Origin: an uncultured Acidobacteriota bacterium
GTDB taxonomy: Bacteria; Acidobacteriota; Polarisedimenticolia; Polarisedimenticolales; JAIQFR01
DNA: 64,000 nt
Direction: 5' to 3'
NCBI GenBank assembly: GCA_937864465.1
Contig: CALMJU010000071.1
Location: 45,246-109,245, forward strand
Shown here: positions 38,119 through 48,062 of the stretch, piece by piece
Numbering within the stretch: position 1 is the stretch's first letter
How the letters are laid out: each line of letters begins with the position of its first letter
Notes under the pieces: generated by a model
What the model was told of the DNA's origin: nothing
Databases searched by the model: none
The model's input: only the letters and a program-made list of their open reading frames with translations
Program-made: the position numbers and the translations under genes

Positions 38119-39093
38119 ATGTTGGCGAGCGCGCACATCGAGGACGGAAGCCGGCGGGCCGAAGCGCCCCACCGCCCGGTGCTCGCGAGGGAGTGTCTCG
38201 AGCTGCTCCGCCCCGCTCCGGGATCGGTCGCCGTCGACCTCACGCTCGGTCCCGGCGGACACGCCGAGGCGCTCCTCGAGGCGACCGGACCCGACGGGCG
38301 CGTGTTCGGGATCGACCGCGACGCCGACGCGCTGGCCTACGCCTCCGAGCGCCTCCGGCGCTTCGGCGACCGCTTCGTCCCGATGCGCGGCGACCACCGA
38401 GACCTGCTCGACCTGCTCGCGGGCGTCGGCGTCTTCGCGGTGGACTCGATCCTCGCGGACCTCGGAGTCTCGTCGCTGCAGCTCGACGATCCTCGGCGCG
38501 GCTTCTCGTTCCGGTCGGACGGCCCGCTCGACATGCGGATGGACCCGACCGGAGGACCGTCCGCGGCCGACCTCGTCGCCACGCTCTCCGAGGAAGAGCT
38601 CCGCGGGATTCTCAGGACGTACGGCGAGGAGAAGCTCGCGGGGCCGATCGCGAGGGCCGTCGTGCGGGAGCGGGCGAAGCAGCCGCTCCTCCGGACCAGG
38701 GAGCTGCGCGACGTCGTCGAGCGCGTGGCCGGCCGGAGGGCCGGGCGCTCCAGGATCCACCCCGCGACCCGGACCTTCCAGGCTCTCCGGATCGCCGTCA
38801 ACCGGGAGATCGAGGGCCTGGAGAAGCTCGTGGCCGACGCGGTGTCGATCCTCCGGCGCGGGGGGAGGCTCGCGGTGATCTCCTTCCACTCCCTCGAGGA
38901 CCGCACGGTGAAGCAGACGCTCCGGTCGCTCGCGGAGCGCTGCGTCTGCCCGCCCGGTCTTCCCGTCTGCGGCTGCGGGCGGGAGAACCTCGTTCGAGTG
39001 CTGACGCCCCGCCCGGTGACCCCCTCCTCCGGGGAGGTGCGCGACAACCCGAGATCGAGGAGCGCGCGGCTGCGCGCCGCGGAAAGGCTCTGA
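38119..39093 (+). CDS. rsmH: 16S rRNA (cytosine-1402 N4) methyltransferase RsmH
   Basis: 324 residues. HRPVLARECLELL start motif, SAM-binding VDLTLGPGGHAEALLE and GIDRDADAL, plus the family regions RGFSFRSDGPLDMRMDP and TFQALRIAVNREIEGL. VISFHSLEDRTVKQ lies near the C-terminus, followed by Cys-rich CVCPPGLPVCGCGRE. It methylates the ribosomal P site. Its stop overlaps the ftsL start (TGATG). Confidence 0.96.
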   Translation: MLASAHIEDGSRRAEAPHRPVLARECLELLRPAPGSVAVDLTLGPGGHAEALLEATGPDGRVFGIDRDADALAYASERLRRFGDRFVPMRGDHRDLLDLLAGVGVFAVDSILADLGVSSLQLDDPRRGFSFRSDGPLDMRMDPTGGPSAADLVATLSEEELRGILRTYGEEKLAGPIARAVVRERAKQPLLRTRELRDVVERVAGRRAGRSRIHPATRTFQALRIAVNREIEGLEKLVADAVSILRRGGRLAVISFHSLEDRTVKQTLRSLAERCVCPPGLPVCGCGRENLVRVLTPRPVTPSSGEVRDNPRSRSARLRAAERL

Positions 39094-39494
39094 TGCACGT
39101 CCCCGCCGCAGCCCCCGAGCGCCGCTGGAAGAACGTTCCGCTCAGCCGAGAGCGCGACCCCCGTCGCTCGCGCTGGCTCTTGACCCTCTTCCTCGGCGCG
39201 GTCGCCTCGCTCGTGCCGCTCGCCGTGTACGTGGTCCACCAGATGGAGTGCGTCCGCGTCCGGTACAAGATCGAGGAGATGCGGGGAAAGCGAGACCGTC
39301 TGGAGGAGACGGAGCGACGGCTCCGGATCGAGAGGGCGACGATCCAGTCCCTTCCGAGCGTCGAGGCGAGAGCCGGCTCGGAGCTGGGGCTCGTCCACCC
39401 GGGGCCAGGACAGGTCGTGGTCGCCAAGACCGCGTCGCCCGGCCGGGGCGCCGCGGCGTCCCGCGCCCCCGACGCTCGTGCCGAAGCCCGATGA
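39093..39494 (+). CDS. ftsL: Cell division protein FtsL-like
   Basis: 133 residues. Short basic cytoplasmic part, one transmembrane helix (LLTLFLGAVASLVPLAVYVV), then a coiled-coil stretch (YKIEEMRGKRDRLEETERRLRIERATI) with a GLVHPGPGQVVV end as in FtsL. Sequence conservation in FtsL is low; position between rsmH and ftsI supports the call. It overlaps both neighbours. Confidence 0.85.
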   Translation: MHVPAAAPERRWKNVPLSRERDPRRSRWLLTLFLGAVASLVPLAVYVVHQMECVRVRYKIEEMRGKRDRLEETERRLRIERATIQSLPSVEARAGSELGLVHPGPGQVVVAKTASPGRGAAASRAPDARAEAR

Positions 39495-41578
39495 CCGGCC
39501 GCGAGGCGCGCGCGGAGGAACGAGGCTTGGAAACGACGGTACGCGGCCGCGTCGCGCTGTTCGCTCTCGGAGTGGCCGTGCTGGCCGCGGCCATCGGCGC
39601 CCGGCTGCTTCAGCTCCAGGTCTTCCGAGCGGATGAGCTCGCGGCGAAGGCGGCGCGCCAGCACGAGCAGATGATCGACATCGGAGGCGGCCGCGGCGCG
39701 ATCCTCGACCGCGAGGGTCGAGAGCTGGCGGTCAGCGTCGCCACATCCTCCCTGTTCGCGCACCCCCAGCGCGTGCAGGACCGGCCACGCGCCGCCCGCC
39801 TCCTGGCGCGCGTCCTCGAGATGCCGGAGTCGAAGATTCTCGAGAAACTCCGATCGGAGGCGCCCTTCGTGTGGATCCGGAGGCGTCTCGATCCGCAGAC
39901 GGCCAAGGCCGTCGAGGCGCTCCCGCTGCCGGTGGGCCCGGGGAAGCCCTTCGGATTCGAGACCGAGGGGAAGCGGTTCTACCCGCAGGGAGCGCTCGCC
40001 GTCCAGGTCGTCGGGTTCGCGAACATCGACCAGGAAGGCGTCGAGGGGATCGAGAAGGTCTTCGACGAGACGCTCCGCGGGGACGCGGCGAAGTACCTGG
40101 CGGTGCGGGACGGCCGGGGCGGGATGGTGCTCCAGCTGGCGAAGGCGCCGTCGAAGACTCCCGAGGACGTCGTCCTGACGCTCGATCTCGCGTTGCAGCA
40201 CATCGTGGAGCGCGAGCTGGACGTGGCGTTCCGGGAGAGCGGCGCGAGGTCGGCCGCCGCGATCCTGCTCGATCCCGCGACCGGGCACGTCCTTGCCCTC
40301 GCGAACCGCCCGACCGCCGACCCGAACCGGTACGGCGAGGCGAAGCCCGAGCAGAAGCGGGACCGGGCGGTCGTGGACCAGTACGAGCCCGGATCCACGT
40401 TCAAGGTGATCACGGCGGCCGCCGCGCTGGAGACCGGCACCGTCACGCCCGAGCGGCTCTTCGACTGCCAGAACGGCGCGATCCAGATCGCCGGCCACAG
40501 GATCCGCGACCACCACCCCTACGGTACGCTCAGCGTGCGGCAGATCCTGGAGGAATCGAGCAACGTCGGGATGATCAAGGTCGGCCGGACGATCTCGCCG
40601 GCGCGGTTCGACGAGTACGTGCGGAGGTTCGGGTTCGGAGCACGAACCGGGATCGAGCTCCCCGGCGAGCAGCAGGGGATGGTCACCCCGCTCCGTCGCT
40701 GGTCCGCCCTCACCGGCGCCTCTCTGTCGATCGGCCAAGAGGTCGCGGTCACCGCGCTCCAGCTCGCCTCCGCGATCGCGACGGTGGCCAACGACGGCGT
40801 CCGCGTCCCGCCGAGAATCGTCCTGGGCACGCGAGACTCGTCCGGGTCGCTCCGCCCGCTCCCGGGCCCCGAGCCCGAGCGCGTCATCTCGACGGCCACC
40901 GCGAGGACGCTCCGCGGCATCCTCGAGGGGGTCGTCGCGCGGGGCACGGGGCGGAAGGCGGCGGTGCCCGGGTACCGGATCGGCGGGAAGACGGGCACCG
41001 CGCAGAAGGTCGACGCCCGCGGCGGCTACTCGCATTCGCAGTTCGTCGCGTCGTTCGCGGGCTTCGGGCCGGCGGAGAACCCGCGCCTCGCGGGGATCGT
41101 CGTCCTCGATTCCCCCGCGGGAGGCGTCTACTACGGCGGCCAGGTGGCCGCGCCGGTGTTCGGCCGAATCCTGGCGGACGCCCTCGCCTGCCTGAGGGTC
41201 GCGCCGGACGAGTGCGCGCCCATCCCCGCGGAGGCCGAGCCTTCCGGGTCCGCGAAGCGGAGGCCCGAGACGCTCCTCGCCCGGAAGGACGAGGAGCAGA
41301 CCGCGGCCGACGACGCCCCCGTCGCCACCGGACCCGGCCAGGTCCCGGACGTCCGCGGCCTCAGTCTACGGGAGGCCGTCGTCGCCCTCGCCGACCGCAA
41401 CTACGGGGCCCGCGTCGAGGGGAGCGGCGTCGTTCTCGCGCAGGCGCCGCCGCCGGGAGCCGCGGTCGCCGCGGGCGTCGTCTGCTCGATCCGGCTGGGC
41501 GCCCCGCCGGAGCCGCCGGCGCGATCCGCGGCCGAGGGGAGATCGTCGCGCGCGATCCCGCGCGGGAGGAAGGGTTGA
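39491..41578 (+). CDS. ftsI: Septal peptidoglycan transpeptidase FtsI (PBP3) with C-terminal PASTA domain
   Basis: 695 residues. N-terminal transmembrane helix, PBP dimerisation domain (GRGAILDREGRELAVSV), then transpeptidase domain with catalytic S302 (EPGSTFK), S356-x-N358 and K500-T-G (GGKTGTAQK). An acidic linker leads to one PASTA domain (VPDVRGLSLREAVVALADRNY). PASTA-bearing class B PBPs are typical of Gram-positives and some deep Gram-negatives, and unusual in proteobacterial FtsI. ATGA overlap with ftsL. Confidence 0.95.
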   Translation: MTGREARAEERGLETTVRGRVALFALGVAVLAAAIGARLLQLQVFRADELAAKAARQHEQMIDIGGGRGAILDREGRELAVSVATSSLFAHPQRVQDRPRAARLLARVLEMPESKILEKLRSEAPFVWIRRRLDPQTAKAVEALPLPVGPGKPFGFETEGKRFYPQGALAVQVVGFANIDQEGVEGIEKVFDETLRGDAAKYLAVRDGRGGMVLQLAKAPSKTPEDVVLTLDLALQHIVERELDVAFRESGARSAAAILLDPATGHVLALANRPTADPNRYGEAKPEQKRDRAVVDQYEPGSTFKVITAAAALETGTVTPERLFDCQNGAIQIAGHRIRDHHPYGTLSVRQILEESSNVGMIKVGRTISPARFDEYVRRFGFGARTGIELPGEQQGMVTPLRRWSALTGASLSIGQEVAVTALQLASAIATVANDGVRVPPRIVLGTRDSSGSLRPLPGPEPERVISTATARTLRGILEGVVARGTGRKAAVPGYRIGGKTGTAQKVDARGGYSHSQFVASFAGFGPAENPRLAGIVVLDSPAGGVYYGGQVAAPVFGRILADALACLRVAPDECAPIPAEAEPSGSAKRRPETLLARKDEEQTAADDAPVATGPGQVPDVRGLSLREAVVALADRNYGARVEGSGVVLAQAPPPGAAVAAGVVCSIRLGAPPEPPARSAAEGRSSRAIPRGRKG

Positions 41579-43089
41579 GCGCGCCGCGTCGGCTCGGCGA
41601 GATCCTGGCGGGAGCGGGCGTGCGGCCGCTCGATGCGGTCGAGAGCGACCCGCTCGTCACGGGCGTCGAGATCGACTCGCGAAGGATCCTGCCGGGCCAC
41701 GTCTTTTTCGCTCTCCCAGGGCTTCGCCTCGACGGCGTGGCCTTCGTACCGGACGCCGTGGCGCGCGGCGCCTCGGCCATCGTGGCGGGCGCGCCGCGCC
41801 CGTCGTCCCTCGACGCATCGATCTCCTGGATCCGTGTCGAGGACCCGAGGCGCGCGGCGGGCCTCTTCGCCCGCGAGTGGTTCGGCCGCCCCGACGAGGC
41901 GCTCCCGATCGTCGGGATCACGGGGACGAACGGGAAGACGACCGTGTCCTACATGGTCGAGTCGATCGGGCGCGCCGCGGGGCTCGAGCCCGGCCGGATC
42001 GGCACCGTCGGCTACGCGCACGGCGGACAGGAGCGCTCGGCCTCCCGGACGACTCCCGAGGCCCCCGATCTCTTCGCGCTCCTGGCGCAGATGCGCGATC
42101 GCGGCGTGCGCGTCGTCGCGCTCGAGGTCTCCTCGCACGCGCTCGCTCTGCGACGGGTCGAGGGACTGAGGTTCGCGGTCGCGGCCTTCCTCAACTTCGG
42201 CCGGGACCATCTGGACTTCCACGGCGACGCGGAGGCGTACTTCGAGGCGAAGGCGCGGATGTTCGACGAGCTCCGGCCTCCCCAGATCGCGGTGCTTCCC
42301 GCCGACGACCCGAAGGGGGCCGCCCTCGCGGGGCGGACCCTGGCCGAGACGATCACCTTCGGCCGCGACTCCGCAGCCGACGTCCGGATCGAGGACGAGT
42401 CCTGCCGCATGGACGGCTCGGCGGCGGTCCTGCGGGTGGGCGGGCGGCGGCTCGCCGTCCGCACGCCCCTTCCGGGGAGGTTCCACCTGGAGAACGCCGC
42501 CGCCGCCGCCGCCTGTTGCACGGCGCTTCGCATCTCCGACGCCGCGATCGTCGAGGGGCTCGCGGCGCTCCGCGCCGTGCCGGGTCGCACGGAGCGCGTG
42601 GACGAGGGCCAGCCGTTCGCCGTGCTCGTGGACTTCGCCCACACCGAGGAGGCCCTCGCGCGGCTCCTCGACGGCGTCCGAGAGCTCGTCGGCGGCCGAC
42701 TGCTCGCCGTCTTCGGCTGCGGGGGGGAGCGCGACCGCGGCAAGCGCCCCCTCATGGGCCGCGCCGCCGCCGAGCGGGCCGACCTCGTGTTCCTGACGTC
42801 CGACAACCCCCGCAGCGAGGACCCGGCCGCCATCCTGGGAGAGGTCGAGTCCGGCGTCGCCTCGGTCGCGGGAGGGCTCGAGCGCTGCCGGGTGATCCGG
42901 GACCGGGCCCAGGCCATCGCGGCCGCGATCTTCGCGGCCCGTCCGGGCGACGTCGTCGTCGTCGCCGGCAAGGGGCACGAGACGACACAGTCGTTCGGCG
43001 ATCACGTCGAGCGCTTCGACGACCGGGAGGCCGCGGCGGCCGCGCTCGCGGCCGCCGGCTGGAGCGGAGGCAGCCGTGCCCGCGCTTAG
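41575..43089 (+). CDS. murE: UDP-MurNAc-Ala-Glu:meso-DAP ligase MurE
   Basis: 504 residues from a TTG start that overlaps the ftsI stop and follows a GGAGGAAGGG Shine-Dalgarno; no ATG or GTG fits. ATP-binding GITGTNGKTTVSYM, a central EVSSHALALRRVEGL, and the DNPR motif at D410 (LTSDNPRSEDP), which selects meso-diaminopimelate over Lys. The wall is therefore probably DAP-type, as in Gram-negatives. Confidence 0.95.
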   Translation: MSAPRRLGEILAGAGVRPLDAVESDPLVTGVEIDSRRILPGHVFFALPGLRLDGVAFVPDAVARGASAIVAGAPRPSSLDASISWIRVEDPRRAAGLFAREWFGRPDEALPIVGITGTNGKTTVSYMVESIGRAAGLEPGRIGTVGYAHGGQERSASRTTPEAPDLFALLAQMRDRGVRVVALEVSSHALALRRVEGLRFAVAAFLNFGRDHLDFHGDAEAYFEAKARMFDELRPPQIAVLPADDPKGAALAGRTLAETITFGRDSAADVRIEDESCRMDGSAAVLRVGGRRLAVRTPLPGRFHLENAAAAAACCTALRISDAAIVEGLAALRAVPGRTERVDEGQPFAVLVDFAHTEEALARLLDGVRELVGGRLLAVFGCGGERDRGKRPLMGRAAAERADLVFLTSDNPRSEDPAAILGEVESGVASVAGGLERCRVIRDRAQAIAAAIFAARPGDVVVVAGKGHETTQSFGDHVERFDDREAAAAALAAAGWSGGSRARA

Positions 43090-44473
43090 CCTGGGGGAAC
43101 TCGCGGCCGCCGCGGGAGGAACGCTCCTCCGGGGAGAGCCGGCGGCGCGCGTCGCCTCGTTCTCGATCGACACGAGGACCCTCTCGCCGGGGGGCGTCTT
43201 CTTCGCCCTGAAGGGGACCCGCTCCGACGGGCACGACTTCCTCTCCGCCGCGGCGCGCGCGGGGGCGGCGTGCGCCGTCGTCCAGAGGGTGCCGGACGAA
43301 GCGGCGGAAGCGCCTGCGGCGCTCCTTCGAGTGGACGACGTCGTCGCGGCGCTCGGCCGGGCCGGCGCGGCCGCGCGGAGGCGCCCGGGGCTTCGGATCG
43401 TCGCTCTCACCGGCAGCGCCGGGAAGACGACGACGAAGGAGCTGATCGCGGCCGGGCTCTCGGCCCGCCGCCGCGTGCACTGCACGCGAGGCAACCTCAA
43501 CAACCATCTCGGCGTTCCGCTCACGCTCCTGGGATGCCCCGACGAGGCGGAGATCGCGGTGGTCGAGATGGGCATGAGCGCGCCCGGCGAGATCGCCGCG
43601 CTCTCCCGCATGGCCGATCCCGACGTCGCGCTCGTCACGAACGTTCGCCCCGTCCACCTCGAGTTCTTCCGTTCCGTCGACGACATCGCGGCCGCGAAGG
43701 GAGAGATCTACGCCACGCTCCGGCCCGAGGCCGTGGCGGTCGTCAACCTGGACGACGAGGCGTGCCGGATCCAGGCGGCCCGTCACCCGGGCCCCAGGGT
43801 CACGTTCGGCCGCGACCCGTCCGCGGACGTCGTTCTCGAGGGGATCGCCGACCGGTTCGTTCCCGGCGCGGAGCTGACCTTCCGCCACCAGGGGAAAGCG
43901 AGCACCGTCCCGCTCCGGATCGGAGGCGCGCACGCGGCGCTCGATGCGCTCGCCGCGCTCGCCGCAGTGCTGGCCGCGGGCGAGGACGTCCCTGCGGCGG
44001 CGAACGCGATGGCCTCCGTCGAGCCGCCGCCGGGACGCGGACGGGTTCATCGCCTGGCGGGCGACGCGATCCTCGTGGACGACTCCTACAACAGCAATCC
44101 GGCGGCCCTCGCGTCGGTGCTCGGGACGGTGCGGGCCGCGGAGGCGGCGGGGAGGAAGGTCCTCGTGCTCGGCGACATGCTCGAGCTGGGGCGCGACGAG
44201 GAGGGATTCCACCGCGAGGCGGGCGAGCGGGCGGCGGCCGCGGGAGTCCAGGTGCTCGTCGGAGTGGGGCCGCGTGCGAAGGCTGCGGTCGAGGCGGCGC
44301 GGCGTGCGGGCATCGCGGAGGCCTGGCACGAGCCGGACGCGGCCGCGGCGGCTCGGTCGGTGCCGCAGAGGATCGGGCCGGGAGATCTCGTCGTCGTCAA
44401 GGGCTCCCGGGGAATGCGTCTCGAGCAGGTGGTCGAAGCTCTGCTTCGGACCCGCGGGGAGGCTGCCCGATGA
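43076..44473 (+). CDS. murF: UDP-MurNAc-tripeptide:D-Ala-D-Ala ligase MurF
   Basis: 465 residues from a GTG at 43076, overlapping murE by 14 nt and preceded by GGAGG. Signature segments FSIDTRTLSPGGVFFALKG, ALTGSAGKTTTKELI, NLNNHLGVPLTLL and ILVDDSYNSNPAA. It adds the D-Ala-D-Ala dipeptide to complete the UDP-MurNAc-pentapeptide. No ddl gene for making the dipeptide is present in this cluster. Confidence 0.95.
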   Translation: MPALSLGELAAAAGGTLLRGEPAARVASFSIDTRTLSPGGVFFALKGTRSDGHDFLSAAARAGAACAVVQRVPDEAAEAPAALLRVDDVVAALGRAGAAARRRPGLRIVALTGSAGKTTTKELIAAGLSARRRVHCTRGNLNNHLGVPLTLLGCPDEAEIAVVEMGMSAPGEIAALSRMADPDVALVTNVRPVHLEFFRSVDDIAAAKGEIYATLRPEAVAVVNLDDEACRIQAARHPGPRVTFGRDPSADVVLEGIADRFVPGAELTFRHQGKASTVPLRIGGAHAALDALAALAAVLAAGEDVPAAANAMASVEPPPGRGRVHRLAGDAILVDDSYNSNPAALASVLGTVRAAEAAGRKVLVLGDMLELGRDEEGFHREAGERAAAAGVQVLVGVGPRAKAAVEAARRAGIAEAWHEPDAAAAARSVPQRIGPGDLVVVKGSRGMRLEQVVEALLRTRGEAAR

Positions 44474-45555
44474 TGTTCCATCTGCTCTACCCCCTCCACG
44501 AGCACTTCCGGGTGTTCAACGTCTTCCGCTACATCACGTTCCGCACCGCGATGGCGGTCCTGACCGCGCTGGTCGTCTCGTTCATGCTGGGACCGGGGCT
44601 GATCCGGCGCCTCCGGCACTTCCAGATCGGCCAGGAGATCCGCGAGGAAGGCCCCGCATCGCACTACGCGAAGCGCGGCACCCCCACGATGGGCGGCCTC
44701 CTGATCATCACGGCCGTCGTCCTCCCGACCCTCCTCTGGGCGGACCTCGGGAACGTCTTCGTGTGGATCGTCGTCGTCTCGATGCTGGCCTGCGGGGGCA
44801 TCGGCTTCGCCGACGACTACCTGAAGGTCGCGAGGAAGCGGAATCTCGGTCTGACCGCGTCCCGAAAGCTCGCCCTGCAGGTCGCGGTGGGGCTGGCGCT
44901 GGGCGTGTTCCTGATCTGGCTCGCGACGACCGGGGCGTTCACGACGCGCCTCTCCTTCCCCTTCTTCAAGTGGATCCTCCCGGACCTCTCCTGGGGATAC
45001 CTGCTGTTCGTCGTCCTGGTGCTCGCAGGCTCGGCGAACTCCGTGAACCTCACCGACGGGCTCGATGGGCTCGCCATCGGCTCGGTGCTGATCGTCTCCG
45101 CCACGTTCACCGTCCTCTCGTACGCGGCCGGAAACGCGATCGTGGCGGACTACCTGGGGATCCAGAACGTCAAGGGGACGGGAGAGCTCACGGTCTTCTG
45201 CGGCTCCCTCGTCGGGGCGAGCCTGGGGTTCCTCTGGTTCAACTGTCATCCCGCGGAAGTGTTCATGGGCGACGTGGGCTCGATGGCGCTGGGGGGCGCG
45301 ATCGGCACCACCGCGCTCCTGATCAAGCAGGAGTTCCTGCTGGTCATCGCGGGAGGGCTCTTCGTCGTGGAGCTGATGTCGGTCGTTCTCCAGGTCGCCT
45401 CGTTCCGCGCGCGCGGCGTGAGGATCTTCCGCATGTCCCCTCTCCACCATCACTTCGAGCTCGGGGGCTGGAGCGAGACGAAGGTGGTGATCCGGTTCTG
45501 GATCGTCGCCATCATCTTCGCCCTCCTCGCCCTCGCGACGCTGAAGCTCCGGTAA
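44470..45555 (+). CDS. mraY: Phospho-MurNAc-pentapeptide transferase MraY
   Basis: 361 residues, about ten transmembrane helices. Family motifs GTPTMGG, FADDYLKV, NSVNLTDGLDGLA and FNCHPAEVFMGDVGSMALG, and the terminal SPLHHHFELGGW with its HHH. It makes lipid I at the inner membrane. The first of two adjacent ATGs overlaps the murF stop. Confidence 0.97.
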   Translation: MMFHLLYPLHEHFRVFNVFRYITFRTAMAVLTALVVSFMLGPGLIRRLRHFQIGQEIREEGPASHYAKRGTPTMGGLLIITAVVLPTLLWADLGNVFVWIVVVSMLACGGIGFADDYLKVARKRNLGLTASRKLALQVAVGLALGVFLIWLATTGAFTTRLSFPFFKWILPDLSWGYLLFVVLVLAGSANSVNLTDGLDGLAIGSVLIVSATFTVLSYAAGNAIVADYLGIQNVKGTGELTVFCGSLVGASLGFLWFNCHPAEVFMGDVGSMALGGAIGTTALLIKQEFLLVIAGGLFVVELMSVVLQVASFRARGVRIFRMSPLHHHFELGGWSETKVVIRFWIVAIIFALLALATLKLR

Positions 45556-45562
45556 GGACGGG

Positions 45563-46966
45563 ATGACGACGCGGGCGCTCTCGAGGAAGAAGCCGCGCGT
45601 GGCGGGGCTCCGCGCCCTCGTCGTGGGGCTCGGCCGGAGCGGGCTGGCCGCGGCTCGTCTCCTCGCATCGGAGGGGGCGCGCGTCCTCGCCGTCGACCGC
45701 AGGGGCGAGGCGGAGCTCGGCGGCGCGGGCGCCGCGGCGCGCCGCGCGGGGGCGGAGGTCCGCTTCGGCGGCCATCCGCCCGATCTCGCCCGGCATGCCG
45801 GCCTCGTCGTGACGAGCCCGGGCGTGGACCGGGAGGAGCCGATTCTCCGGGCCGCGCGCGATCTCGGCGTGCCCGTCTGGGCGGAGGTGGAGCTCGCCTA
45901 CCGCTTCTGCCGGGGCCGCGTCGTCGGCGTGACAGGGTCGAACGGGAAGAGCACGACCACCTCGATGGCCGGCGCGATCCTGCGGGCGGCCGGGATCCCG
46001 GGGGGCACCGGGGGGAATCTCGGAACGCCCTTCACCGACCTCCTCGAGCGCGACGCGGAGAACGCGGTCCACGCGGTGGAGCTGTCGTCGTTCCAGCTCG
46101 AGAGCCTGGATCTCTTCCGAGCGGACGTCGCGATCGTGCTCAACCTGAGCCCGGACCATCTCGATCGGTACGGCGCCTACGAGGACTACGCGAGGGCCAA
46201 GGCCCGGCTCCTCGAGACGCAGGCTGCCGACGGGCAAGCGATCCTGAACGCCGACGATCCCGAGAGCGAGCGGTTCGAATCCTCGGTGCGCGGAAGGCTC
46301 TTCCGGTTCTCGACCCGGATCGAGGTGCCCGAGGGCGCGTTTCTGCGCGGGGGGCGGCTGGTCTCGCGCGTGGGGGGGCGCGAGGAGGAGATCCTGCCGG
46401 TCGCGGATCTCCCCGTGCCCGGCGAGCACAACGCGGCGAACGCCCTCGCCGCCGCGCTCGCCTGCCGGCTGTCGGGGTGCGGGGCGGATGCGATCGCGCG
46501 GGGACTCCGCGCCTTCCGCGCGCTTCCGCACCGGCTGGAGCTCGTCGGGAAGCTCGACGACGTAGCGTTCTACGACGACTCGAAGGCCACGAATCTCGAC
46601 GCCGCCGCCCGGGCCGTCGCCTCCTTCCGTCCGGGGACCGTCCTCGTGATCCTTGGCGGCAAGGACAAGGGAGGAGACTGGCCCTCGCTCGCTCCCCTCC
46701 TGAGGACGCATGCTCGGGCGGCGCTCCTCGTGGGGCAGGCCGCGGCCGGGATCCGGTCGGCCCTCGAGGGCGCCGTGCCGCTGCAGGACTGCGTCACGAT
46801 CGAAGCCGCGGTCCGCGCGGGCTACGAGAGCGCGCGCCCGGGCGACGTCGTGCTGCTCGCGCCGGGCTGCGCGTCCTTCGACCAGTACCGGAACTTCGAG
46901 GAGCGCGGCGACGACTTCCGGCGCGCCGTCGAAGCGCTCCTTCCCTCGCGAGGCCGCGATGCCTAG
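45563..46966 (+). CDS. murD: UDP-MurNAc-Ala:D-Glu ligase MurD
   Basis: 467 residues. N-terminal Rossmann domain (LVVGLGRSGLAAARLLASEG), ATP loop GVTGSNGKSTTTSM, GNLGTPF, ELSSFQLES and a C-terminal YDDSKATNLDAA. It adds D-Glu to UDP-MurNAc-L-Ala. Start ATG lies 7 nt after mraY. The stop overlaps ftsW by 8 nt. Confidence 0.95.
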   Translation: MTTRALSRKKPRVAGLRALVVGLGRSGLAAARLLASEGARVLAVDRRGEAELGGAGAAARRAGAEVRFGGHPPDLARHAGLVVTSPGVDREEPILRAARDLGVPVWAEVELAYRFCRGRVVGVTGSNGKSTTTSMAGAILRAAGIPGGTGGNLGTPFTDLLERDAENAVHAVELSSFQLESLDLFRADVAIVLNLSPDHLDRYGAYEDYARAKARLLETQAADGQAILNADDPESERFESSVRGRLFRFSTRIEVPEGAFLRGGRLVSRVGGREEEILPVADLPVPGEHNAANALAAALACRLSGCGADAIARGLRAFRALPHRLELVGKLDDVAFYDDSKATNLDAAARAVASFRPGTVLVILGGKDKGGDWPSLAPLLRTHARAALLVGQAAAGIRSALEGAVPLQDCVTIEAAVRAGYESARPGDVVLLAPGCASFDQYRNFEERGDDFRRAVEALLPSRGRDA

Positions 46967-48050
46967 GCGCATGGGGTACGACCGCTGGCTCTTCGTCACC
47001 GCGGGGCTTCTCGTCCTCGGCGGGATCCTGATGGTGGGAAGCGCCTCGCACTACTTCGCCATGAGCTCGGGGATGAGCCCCTGGCACTTCTTCGCAAGGC
47101 ACGTGGTGTACGTCGTCCTGGGCTCGGCCGCGCTCGTCGCCGCGATGCGGTTCCCCTATCGGCGGCTCGACGACGCGCGTTTCGCTCTCGGCTCCGCGGC
47201 GGCGTGCGTCCTGGCGCTCGTGGCGGTCCTGGCGATGCCGGCGGCCGGAGGGGCGCGCCGCTGGTTCCCGCTCGGGATCGCCAGCGTGCAGCCCTCGGAA
47301 GTCGCGAAGCTCGCCCTCATCCTCTTCCTGGCGTACGTCCTGTCCCGAAGGGAGGAGAAGGTCCACGAGACGCTCGCGGTCCCGCTGCCCTGTCTCGCGC
47401 TGACGGGCCTCATGGCCGCCCTCGTCGCCATCGAGCCCGATCTCGGCTCGGCCGTGATGCTCTGCGCGATCTGCGGGACGATGCTGTTCGTGGCGGGGCT
47501 CCGGTGGTCCTGGATCGGCGCGGCGGCCGGGGTGGCGTTCGTCGGAGCGGTCGTCGCCGTCCTGGCGGAGCCGTACAGGATCCAGCGCATCCGGACGTTC
47601 TGGAATCCGACCGAGGACCTGCAGGGGTCGGGCTTCCAGCTCTGGCAATCGCTGATCGCCGTCGGCAGCGGGGGCCTGACGGGGACGGGCCTGGGACAGG
47701 GCCGCCAGAAGGCGCTGTTCCTCCCGGCCGCCCACACGGACTTCATCTTCAGCGTCGTCGGAGAGGAGCTGGGGCTCCTCGGAACCGGGCTCCTCCTCCT
47801 CGCCTTCTCGATCCTGTTCTGGAGGGGGATGCGGGCGGCGATGAGGGCGCCGGACCGCTTCGGCTTCTACCTCGTCCTCGGGACCACCGCGCTTCTGACC
47901 CTCCAGGGGTTCATCCACATGGGAGTCTGCCTGGGGCTCCTGCCGACGAAGGGACTGCCCCTCCCCTTCGTGAGCTGGGGAGGGTCGTCGTTGATCGCGA
48001 GCATGGTGGGGATGGGCTGGATCCTGAACGTCTCGCAGTACTCGAACTGA
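46959..48050 (+). CDS. ftsW: Lipid II polymerase FtsW (SEDS family)
   Basis: 363 residues with about ten transmembrane helices. SEDS motifs: GGARRWFPLGIASVQPSEVAKLALIL near the first third, AIEPDLGSA, RIRTFWNP and a C-terminal THTDFIFSVVGEELG-like AAHTDFIFSVVGEELG, LPLPFVSWGGSSL. It works with FtsI as the septal glycosyltransferase. The last residues overlap nothing; murG follows directly. Confidence 0.94.
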   Translation: MPRRMGYDRWLFVTAGLLVLGGILMVGSASHYFAMSSGMSPWHFFARHVVYVVLGSAALVAAMRFPYRRLDDARFALGSAAACVLALVAVLAMPAAGGARRWFPLGIASVQPSEVAKLALILFLAYVLSRREEKVHETLAVPLPCLALTGLMAALVAIEPDLGSAVMLCAICGTMLFVAGLRWSWIGAAAGVAFVGAVVAVLAEPYRIQRIRTFWNPTEDLQGSGFQLWQSLIAVGSGGLTGTGLGQGRQKALFLPAAHTDFIFSVVGEELGLLGTGLLLLAFSILFWRGMRAAMRAPDRFGFYLVLGTTALLTLQGFIHMGVCLGLLPTKGLPLPFVSWGGSSLIASMVGMGWILNVSQYSN

Positions 48051-48062
48051 GAGGAGGTCGCC

